Shown here in pieces: positions 55,345-64,000 of a stretch of DNA of 64,000 bases. The DNA lies in assembly GCA_025526995.1 (NCBI GenBank), contig JAHLKG010000002.1:1364001-1428000 (forward strand), in the 5' to 3' direction. Made by a program: the position numbers and the translations under genes. Under the pieces are notes generated by a model. That model was not told where the DNA came from and ran no database searches. It saw nothing but the letters and a program-made list of their open reading frames with translations. The DNA comes from Powellomyces hirtus (lineage: Eukaryota > Chytridiomycota > Chytridiomycetes > Spizellomycetales > Powellomycetaceae). The first letter of the stretch is position 1, and each line of letters starts with the position of its first letter.

Positions 55345-57620
55345 TTAAGGAATAATTCGTTGCCTCTGGCTGCTGTATTGCTCCATTGAACTCTTGTCTT
55401 CCCGTCCACTGTACTCCCGCCCATCCCTGATTTGAGTAATGTCATCCGGGGGCCCAAACATCAGGTGGCCGATCTCTAGTTGCCTGGTAGCCTTCTCCTC
55501 CCCATACTTGCACATCAGTCCTGCGCTCGCTTCTCGCAGAAGATCTCCACTCGCGTCGCATCCGCCCGTGACCCGATCCCAAAAACCTGTACAGTCTCGC
55601 ATGGCTACCATGAAGCGTAGTGGATCCTGGACGATACTCAGTCCCCGAACGTAAGCATGCGGGTGTACTTGTCTCACAGAGTTTCGGACTTCCCACAAGG
55701 TCAACAACACAACGGTGCCAAGAAAGGTGGCCAGGATTGTTACCGCAGTTACGACCCAATCACTAATTTCCGCGTGGCCGTATCCGCTCGCCCTAGAAGA
55801 ATTAGGAATCGTAAAGCGAGTTGTTAATGATTCGTTACAGGGCCGGGAACGTTTGCAAACGCTTTATACCAGCTTATCATACAGCTTGCGTCGACACTGG
55901 TCGTATAACTCATCATGATGGCTTGAAGGATGGCAGCAACTGACCGAGCTGTTTGCATGTCCGAAGGTGCAGCAAGATACTGCCCGGCTTCAGAAGACGT
56001 TGAGGTAAACATGGCTGGCACTCGTCCTTGTAGTCCTCCAGTCACGAGTACTGCTCCAGGATTCGTATAGATCGTCTTGATGTTTGCAGCCAAACCAGGA
56101 TCAATCCCCGGTATCAGATCCTCATGACTGATATATTCTCCCCTGGTCAACCCTGATACCGCATCACCGTACTTTGCCGTTATTTGGCTAGTGAAATACT
56201 CAAGGTTGGCCGACACAGACAGGTATGTGTAGGAGGAGCTGCTCGAGCAGCCTAGGCACTTTGTTGCAGGAACTCCAAGCTTGAACCACACCTACGACAA
56301 AGAGGAGATGAGGAGAGAAAACAAAAGGACTTGGAAGAATGTCAACACCAAGCTCACTCGAGCGCCGTCTACAGTGGTGAGATGACTGCTATCGCAAAAG
56401 AGCGGCCAAACGTTGTAATCGGCTGACGATGACACGTTAAGCGGTACGTTTTTGCACGCCTCGGTTGTAGTTTCGGTGGTGGAGGTGACCGTGATCACAT
56501 GGCCGTCGCCGGTCACATATGCGTTGGACCCATGATTCGGAAGCATCGTGCCGATGACAGCCACATGGCCGTCCTTCTCAAACACCGCAGGTGTAACACT
56601 GTCGGCAAGAAAAAAGTTCGCGATTCTTTGAGATGTCGTCAAAGGTCCATATACCGGCTTCCGACAAGCAGCGGCCTCCATGGCTGTGGGTATCTCTTTC
56701 CACTCCACCGACACCATTGCGAACGAGAGAACCCCGGACAAACTCCATGTTCCAAGAAGTAGCATTGTTGTCAAAGCAAGGCGCATGAACTCCACATTTC
56801 GTGTAGTAGTAGCATTTCTCATTGAGCACTTCACTGCTCTGAAGATCAAAAGAAAGCTGTTTCCGCTTTGATAATTGCTAGCAAACCAGTACGTGGCAAT
56901 CAGTAAGTATTTTACTCCTTTTAGCTCGCCTTCCTCCGTTTACCTTGCCAGGATATATGCGTCAGCCCCTCGACTTAAAAGTATGACCGAGAGCGCATGC
57001 TGTATAGTTGCGCCGACCTTGGAACAGTTCCTTGACAATTCATACAATTGAAGATACAAAAAGAACCAAGTCCTTACCATTCGACTCCCGTTCCAGTTTA
57101 TGAGCATCCCGCAAAGGGCCAGCGCAGCGTGAATGATGGGAGGACCGAGCGCCGTCTTGATCACAATTTGATGCAGGGAAACCAACAATATGACAGTGCC
57201 CAGCAAGAGAATTAATGATGCCACCGCTTCCACCCCGCGGTTAAACAACACAACCTCTCCAGCTGAGCGGTGTTCCGCCCAGCTCGGTACTCCCATATCT
57301 CCGATGGAAGTCCCCTTTTCCAGCGAATCCAGTTTGCTACCCTCTACGCGTTGTACGAACTTCTTGACTCCTCTCCTCATTGCGCCAGAACTTCCAACGC
57401 GTATTGAGCTGGCCCCAGCTACTCGGTCCTTTCTGGTCTCCTGGCCTCCATCTTCATCAGTGTCCTCTTCGATAGCCATGGATGCCGCACCTCCAGGATA
57501 GGCGTGGGATGGCTGTGAAGGCCGCCTCCTCAGCTGACCCATCTGTTGTCGAGTGGAAGTGTCGAGCAGTTGCCCGTCGTGCTCTGTATTTCTGACGCTT
57601 GTAATACCAGAATAATCCAT
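55345..57620 (-). CDS. Large multi-pass membrane protein of unknown function
   Basis: Four main exons. Exon 1 (ATG 57620) has a ~130-residue charged, disordered N-terminus followed by membrane helices (VEAVASLILLLGTVILLVSL, IIHAALALCGMLINWNG). Exon 2 adds a helix (LALTTMLLLGTWSLSGVLSF) and a ~150-residue probably extracellular part with GDGHVITVTSTTETTTEAC. Exon 3 continues this ectodomain (GVPATKCLGCSSSSSYTYLS). A GTATAA donor and TTCTAG acceptor (about 55875-55793) join it to exon 4, SGYGHAEISDWVVTAVTILA with TFLGTVVLLTLWEV, the last helix, and a cytosolic tail with RDCTGFWDRVTGGCD. I do not recognise a family; the arrangement resembles fungal-specific membrane proteins with a Ser/Thr-rich ectodomain, possibly a surface sensor. 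About 620 residues. Confidence 0.55.
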
Positions 57621-58208
57621 CGTAGTTCCTGGAAAGGACAGAAAGCTTGAGAATTACCCTATCGCGAGGGTGTTCCTCCAGAGTTGCGTTTACTTATACA
57701 ATTTTAACCCCAAAGGGGATGAGGTCAGGTTTCCGATTCATTACAGCGTCCAATGGAGGTGAGGCGCGAACTCTAAAACCTTCCTGTCGGAGTGCTGTAC
57801 GTAAGCAATCGCCAAGCGCTCCGGCGACGTTACCGGTGGGTGCTGGATAGGAGTTCGATGCCTTTTTACCCTCGGTTGAGAGGCTTACTCACAGGGTAGG
57901 CGGTAACTCCGAGAGTTGGGTATACATCTGAATCAGAAGCTTTTCGAATATATTTAGAACAGTCAGCGTACAAAAGCAATGACCTATCCTTGCCCAATGG
58001 GAGTGTCCTTCACTTTCCCCCTGCACATCAAATAACATCATGAAACATGTCAACAGCTGCAGCCTTCCGATTATTTTGGAATCAACCGGAAAGTGCAGAG
58101 GAAGCTCTCGAAAAACAGGAAAAGCCAATATAGTCCATATTGATGCTACACAAAAAAGTTCTTCAGAAATGTTAAAGACTATGTATGATGCACGGACAAT
58201 GACCTCCT
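57621..58208. other. Intergenic, no gene recognised
   Basis: About 590 nt between two genes on the minus strand: promoter of the membrane-protein gene and 3' flank of the ABCA gene. Short ORFs only. Confidence 0.4.
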
Positions 58209-61200
58209 CTAGCTCTTCTTGTACCCAGATTCCTGAACAACTGGATTGGACGAAGCACCTGCATTTGGACGACGAGTGGGCCTCGAAAGACTGCTTCTCA
58301 AAGATCGACGACGCAGGAGATCCAGCTGAGAATCAACTTGCTGATTGTTTTGTTCATAACCTGATCGAACAAACATGAGTGAATATGCCACTTGTCTGCA
58401 GGTAGTGCCGAATAAATGCTTAAAGACTTACCACTATAACCTTGTGGGTTGGCATTCCGGATAAGGCGAAGGAAAACTTCCTCCAAAGTCGTTTGGCTGA
58501 TGCCCCACGCCTTGACCCACCAAGGTCCGTTTTGATCGTCGTCCTTAACAATGTCAGGAGCTCCAGGCTCCGACGGCGGCCCTTCCAGATATCCGATGAA
58601 AGCGGCCAGATCGCTTTGTTTGCCGGCATTTCCATGAGGAGCTGGGAATTGATACAGCAGAGCTCCAGCTGAATCGTCCTCCAGCACCGCTGAAGGGACC
58701 ATCTCGGCGATTTTGCGTTTCGCAAGTTCTGAGTTCTCGGGGTCCACGATGATCGACACGCGGTATCCGCTGCCATGCTGGCTCTTGAGGGAAATGCTGG
58801 TTCCAATAGCACGCATTCGCCCGTGCGCCATAATAGCGATGCGGTCTCCCAAAACGTCTGCTTCCTCCATACTGTGTGTAGTGAGAACAATCACACGGCC
58901 TTTCTTGAACTTCTCGACAAACTCCCAAACGTGTCTGCGGTTGACGGGGTCCATTCCTGTGGTAGGCTCGTCCATGAAAATGATCTTGGGATCTCCGATT
59001 GTAGAGATGACCAAAGACAATCTACGCTTCATTCCTCCAGAGTAGGTACCTGCACGCTGTTTGCGCACCTTCCATAAACGAACAGCTGTTAATCTGTCTT
59101 CCACCAGGGTATCCCAGGTATCCTTTCGAACGCCTTTGAGGCCGGCGTACAAGCGGACATGCTCCTCAGCAGTGAGGTCGTCAAACAGAATGTCATGCTG
59201 CGGACAGACACCCATGATATTGCGGATTTCAGGCATCTGGGAACGAACGCTGTAGTTGTACATCAGGGCGTCCCCAGACGTAGCGGGCGTGAGACCAGAG
59301 AGGATGTTCATAGATGTCGATTTTCCAGCTCCGTTTTGACCCAAAAGAGCGAGAAGCTTGCCTTCTTCGAATGATATGCAAAGATCCTTCACCGCAACTT
59401 TGTCGTGCTTCTTTCTGACGATTCCATTGCTGTAGACTTTGCGCAAGTTCACAATGCGGACGGCAGGATTGTAGGCTGTATGCAAAGGCTGTTGTGAGCA
59501 GGCTTGTACAGTTACCATGAGAGTTTGTTTTGCTTACCTTCATCTAAAGCCCGCAATCTTTCATCGCGAACATCTTTGTCTTCGTCAGTAGCGATTTCGG
59601 TATTAGAGTTCTTCTTCTCCCTTCGTAGCCAGTCGAGGGCTCCCTGACTCTTTCCTCGTCGTCCCAATCCCCAGTACTCGGGTGTCAGGAAGAACCAAGG
59701 CTTCAGGCTCCATCCAAATTCGTCTGGAATCACACAGTCAAAGTACCAGGTGAGGACACCGTAGAAGAGCATGTTCATGAGCAAGAAACGCCAGCTGTCG
59801 ATCGGTGGTGGTACGTCTGGCGTGCTGCCCGAACCATAGGTAGGGCGAAGATCGTTTGGAAGAGATTGAAACAAGGTTGACCAAGCGAAACCAGGACCCG
59901 GAATGAATGTGTTCGTAAGAGTGTCGAGGCGTCCAGTGGTGTACGTTGTTATGTCAAGGAACATCTTTCCACTGTGAAGGAGGTACTATTAGGCCCTTTC
60001 CCGAAAAACAAACATGATCAAAGTGATAGGCACTTACAAGTTGAAAAAAGGGAAAAAGATCAAGACTTGGGAATAATACAACTGTCAGAGATTGTCTGAT
60101 CATCATAAAACTGCGATTGAAGACTCACTTTTCCACGCCGTCGGACTAGTTCCTTCATCCCACCAAATGTAACCGACGAAGCTGCTGCTGAACACAAAAC
60201 TCTCGAAGAGCAATCCAATGATGAAGACGAAGATTCCGATCAGAATGGCAACTCGCGCCTTCCTCACGAGCGTCGTGATGAAGAAAGCTAGCATCAGCAT
60301 TCCTTCTCCAAAGAGGAAGAACGTGAAGATGATGACTCCAAAATTAGTTTCCTTGAACGCGAAGAACCCAAAGATCAAGCCAAAAATTGCAGTGACGAAT
60401 GCGCCGACAAGCACCAAAAGCGAATTGGAAAGGAAGTGGGAGACCCAGTAGACTGAGGACTTCAGACCCATCATCTCCATTCCATGACGCAATTTCAATT
60501 CCTTCTCAGTGACAATCAGGTTCAATACGTTGATGAAAATGACCATCTCCGAACAGAAGAAGAAGACAGGACCCAGATTCTGGATGATTGTGTCAGACAA
60601 AGTTTTTGGAGGAATAAGCGGCCAGTCCTTCAGCGTCACTGCAAGAGTGGTTGGCTGGTTGTTCAAAACGGAAACTGCAGGGACAAACAAGCATCCGTCA
60701 GTCTTGCAACCAGCGAATGAAGGACCGACTATTTTGTGCTCACTGATTGCCTCATCCAGTCCACGCATGATTGCTACCAGCTGCTGTCCATAGATATCGG
60801 TTCCATTCGCTGCGTTCGTTGAGTTATACCACACTTGGTACGCAACATTTCGGGGGGGACCGGCAATATCAGTGAAAGTTATGCCTGAGAGAAGCAAGCG
60901 TGTTATTACCAACGATGGTACGATGACTTGAGAGATTCGATGAGTCTACATTGAAGGCCTTACCCCAAGCAGTAGTGTTCGGATTATACAAGGCATAATC
61001 ATAGATGAATTGGCTGTTTGCTACTGGAACCATGCCCATTGCCGTTCTTGGCAGGAATGACACGTCGGACAGAGCGGCTTCTGTTGCAAAAGCGGGTTGT
61101 TCCGTGCGTTCCGCATTCTTTGTTGCGAATGTGGTCATGATATTGTTGATCTCGGGGCTCGCAGGTGTGTACATAATGTTGATGCAAGGGTCACCTTCTT

Positions 61201-61624
61201 CAGCTCCCTGCCAGATTCGAGGAAACCATCAGATGAAGAGCCAACCACGCAGATGATCGCAGTCATTCTCTGACCTGGCATCCGTAAACGCCTTGCAAAG
61301 GTGCTTCTGCCGGATTGTATACGCTCTTCTTTTGGTTTGCATGATCAGCTTTTTGAAGGATGAAAAGGAGCAACATGAAAATGAATGGAGCGAAGACAGT
61401 CTGACTCAGGGTGGATTTCGTGTATCGGATCTGATAAAAGACACAAGGTCAGTCTCCAGTTACGCCTGGAAATGAAAGAGCCTGGGCTGAAGACCAACCT
61501 GCAAAATGGTGTTTCTTTTCAGCATGATAAACAGCTGGTTTCCAAACGTGGAGAACCAATTGCGCTTCTCTATCGTGGACGAGGGCATAGCGGTTGGGGC
61601 ACCGGCGGACGACATTTCTGCCAT
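58209..61624 (-). CDS. ABCA-type half-size ABC transporter
   Basis: ATG 61624 opens MAEMSSAGAPTAMPSSTIEK followed by FGNQLFIMLKRNTILQ, the usual cytosolic start of ABCA proteins, then a first helix (STLSQTVFAPFIFMLLLFIL) and a long extracytosolic loop. The membrane domain is in one exon (FFFCSEMVIFINVLNLIVTE, GAFVTAIFGLIFGFFAFKET, AILIGIFVFIIGLLFESFVF). The single nucleotide-binding domain has Walker A GQNGAGKS, Q-loop PQHD, signature YSGGMKRRLSL, Walker B IIFMDEPTTGMDP and the switch His in TTHSME, so it should hydrolyse ATP. ABCA proteins move lipids; substrate unknown. One TMD plus one NBD makes a half transporter, presumably a dimer. The C-terminal exon is uncertain: a GTAAGT donor at about 58429 can join to an acceptor giving a Ser/Arg-rich tail that ends at 58209, or one ending at 58298. 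Confidence 0.87.
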
Positions 61625-62166
61625 TTTTGAGTTGTTGGAACACTAGCTGTGGCCAAGCGCTTGATAAATGCGGGCTGCCAATGCCTTGCGCTACTACTAA
61701 AAGCGAAGTCGGGATGAGTGTTTGCGTGGCGACGTTGCCCAAGCTGCGCTGTGCTGTGAGCTCCTTGGCAGACGGTCTTTGTGCTAGTGCGGTGCTTGTG
61801 AGACCAGATATGCTTGTGACGTTTTCAGGTTTCTCCACCGTCTGGCATTTTGTGTATCGCGGCGGTGCCAGCGGAGGCCGGCCATGGCGTCAGCAAACGC
61901 CTTGAAAAGCCAATTCTGTCGGAGCGTGTCAAAGATTAACAGTCAACGCGCTATTCTCCAATCATGTTGGAAAGTATCAAACAACATTGTCCCAATATCA
62001 AAATTGATCAAGTTTGTCAGACGTTTGAGTAGATGAATATATTCTCCCAACCACAAAAAGATAGAAATGTATAATCATTGGCGCCGACATTTAGAGTCTT
62101 TCGAAACACAATGGATGGCAAAGATGCAAGAGAACACGCCGAGATGGGATTCGGAAGCAACAGAAA
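61625..62166. other. Intergenic upstream of the ABCA gene
   Basis: About 540 nt: ABCA promoter and the 3' flank of the fasciclin gene. AT-rich between 61960 and 62080. No gene. Confidence 0.4.
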
Positions 62167-63563
62167 TCACTGGTAGCGTTCGTGGGGCAAGGACACCGCA
62201 CCATGGACGTTATCAATGATCTCTGCTACACCGTTGGAAGGTCGATCGCCTATAGGAGGCAATCTTCAGAGGCAGAAAAATACGACGACTACTCATCATG
62301 ATGCGCGCTTCGCCCTTCTTCATGAAAAAGTTGTAGATACGGACGTCCCGATGTTTCTTCTTATCGGTATCTTAGCGGCCCTCATGATGACCGGCACAAA
62401 CGTCGATCTGCTTGCCTTCGAGAGTTTGGAGGCCAGTGTCCTTCTGTTCCATGAGATCAGTGGAGTACACGAGCTTGGTGGCGACAAGGTACTTGAGGGA
62501 AGATTTAAGCGTCCTTATACCCACGCACCGCGCCATTTCGGAACCCGCGGAGATCCAGGAGTCAGACTTGGAGGGCATCTTCGCCGACCCACGAGAAGAG
62601 GTACTTGAGATTCTCCCAGCCAAGGCTCTCCCACGGGCGGTTGTAAGGAGTGAAGACGGTGAAAGGCTTCTCCTTGAGAGCTCACGAGCGAGACCGGTTC
62701 TCTTGAAAGTGGCAAGAGAGGTTAAGAATTCCGAAGGCATTAGGTACATCATCTCCATGATGGTCTGCGGTGGCATGAGGATGCGGTCGATCGATGTCCT
62801 TTTCATTGATTCGGGAATGCATGTTCTGCCAATGAATAGCACACGGAATAAAAACGGAGACGTTAGGACGTTCTCAACCATTGACAGAACGTAGTATGCA
62901 GGGAAACTTACCAGCCAAACTTCGCTGTGGAAACGGAAGACACGGATTCTCTGGTTATAAGAATATCAGGAGAGTCCAAGATCCGCAAGGGTATGAGACT
63001 GCGACGAACCTGGTGACGGTCCTCCAGAGATTTTAGACGCAAATTGGTCGGAATCAGTGCACCGGCGTGGAGGCAGTCGCCCGCGATGTGATCGCGAAGG
63101 GTGTCGCGCATGCTGGGCTTGTTCTCGTCCCGACTACTGGCCCACTAATCTTCGAAATGCTTGAAAGCCTGGTTTGTAGGTGCGAAAACCGTAATCTCCT
63201 TGTCCCGGTTCTGTGAGGGAGTTGGGATCGGGGACAGAGACTGTGAGTGGCGGTTTGACAGCTTGCACCAAACACCAAGCGCTTACCTCGAGATCATCAC
63301 GGAGTCCGCGCTCCTTCTCCAGAACCTCGACGAAGCGCGAGAATCGCTTGTCCTTACGGAGACGGTCGACTGTTTGAGTGGAAGCAAAGATATGATGAGG
63401 CATTTGACAATCTATCAGAACGAAGAAACATACCGAGAGTGAGGCGGCCCCGAGTCTGCTCAATGACCGTTCCGTCATTTTCATAATCGGACACAAACAG
63501 TGGCTGCGGGGCAGCACACACTGTTGAAAGGGCATAGATCGCAATGAGCAGGACACTTTTCAT
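62167..63563 (-). pseudogene. Secreted protein with two fasciclin (FAS1) domains, disrupted
   Basis: ATG 63563 gives a signal peptide (MKSVLLIAIYALSTVCA). The first FAS1 domain shows TVDRLRKDKRFSRFVEVLEK, then after an intron NRDKEITVFAPTNQAFKHFE, followed by an in-frame TAG (63147-63145), after which homology resumes (MRDTLRDHIAGDCLHAGALI). The second FAS1 domain shows ILMPPQTIMEMMYLMPSEFL, TGLARELS, then KEKPFTVFTPYNRPWESLGW one frame away, then LKYLVATKLVYSTDLMEQKD and, after an intron, PSNGVAEIIDNVH. So there is one nonsense codon and one frameshift (about 62665-62690). A 33-nt GTGGGC...CCCAG segment at the TAG could be spliced out in frame, but is shorter than any other intron here. FAS1 proteins mediate adhesion at cell surfaces. 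Sequence error cannot be excluded. Confidence 0.65.
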
Positions 63564-64000
63564 TTTGCGGTGAAGAGAAATGAAGAAGGAGATAAAGAAA
63601 GGGAGAAGTATAAGAAAGGAGAAACCTTTGTTGTATTGTGAGGCTGGTAGTTGCGAGATGAAGAAGGGGGAGAAACTCGCCCGATGCCCGCCTTTTATAG
63701 ATTCGGGCGTCAAAATCTGCGTCTGCTGTAAAACACCAGAATGGTCTTGCCACGAACTTTACCCGTTCAGGCTCTTTTTTTCTTTAATTTTGTAGTGGTC
63801 GCCTTGGCCCTGACCACATGAGAACCTCCCTCTGGCCATATCCCCCTGGTATCAAGACTGCCCTTTGTCTGTTTTGTCTTTTTTTTTTTGCGGCCAGAGA
63901 AGGGACTCCCGCGCGTGGCAGACAGGCCCATCTCTCTTCACGCTGCCTCGTGAAGTCGGCGCAGGGGCATGTCAATTGGAAAGCTGTAGTTTTCTTCAGC
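63564..64000. promoter_or_regulatory. Promoter of the fasciclin gene and right edge of window
   Basis: A TATAAAA box on the minus strand at 63699-63693 lies about 130 nt upstream of the fasciclin ATG. A T-run is at about 63881-63890. No gene is supported up to the window edge. Confidence 0.5.

Noticed and set aside
58040..58378. Plus-strand 112-codon ORF at the 3' end of the ABCA gene
   Set aside because: It overlaps the candidate last exon of the ABCA gene in antisense and has no domain.

Overview
This is a window of a fungal nuclear genome. The evidence is: short GT-AG introns (mostly about 50-100 nt, often with a CTNAC/CTNAN branch point before the acceptor), a gene about every 2 kb on both strands, and single-copy eukaryotic genes with fungal architecture (Spt5, Spt6, Med20, Cdc16/APC6, Cox15, Dph5, lipin/Pah1, mitochondrial TrpRS). 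A half-size ABCA transporter and a peroxisomal hydratase-2/SCP2 protein may point to a lineage outside the best-known yeasts, but I cannot place the phylum from sequence reading alone. I recognised no tRNA, rRNA, CRISPR array or intact mobile element.

Layout. 1-10 kb: the end of a membrane protein, a secreted GH17 glucanase with a ricin-type lectin module, mitochondrial tryptophanyl-tRNA synthetase, a GNAT N-acetyltransferase, two uncharacterised genes that diverge from a 1-kb promoter region full of TATCGATA palindromes, and a C2-domain protein. 11-23 kb is a transcription block: Spt5, a PTRHD1-like peptidyl-tRNA hydrolase-fold protein, Spt6 on the opposite strand, a small spliced ORF whose stop overlaps the spt6 start, and Mediator subunit Med20. 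23-31 kb: Dph5 (diphthamide synthesis), a peroxisomal enoyl-CoA hydratase-2/SCP2 protein ending in SKL, and the phosphatidate phosphatase lipin.

32-41 kb: a secreted FAD-linked oxidoreductase, a SET-domain protein lysine methyltransferase, a RING protein with several SUMO-interaction motifs (candidate SUMO-targeted ubiquitin ligase), a weak hypothetical gene and a small secreted protein. 41-54 kb: indoleamine 2,3-dioxygenase, Cdc16/APC6, then three mitochondrial genes in a row (Cox15, a PPR protein, a TMEM223-like protein), two of which belong to families that serve cytochrome c oxidase. 54-64 kb: a degenerate or mis-assembled locus, a large multi-pass membrane protein, an ABCA half-transporter and a fasciclin-domain gene that carries an in-frame stop and a frameshift.

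Most of the window is ordinary housekeeping sequence. The least explained signals are the repeated palindrome GTATCGATAC, the small ORF overlapping spt6, the internal duplication in lipin, the putative metal-binding insert in the SET protein, and the damaged fasciclin gene. Exon boundaries were placed by eye from splice consensus and reading-frame continuity, so gene ends are more reliable than internal exon limits.
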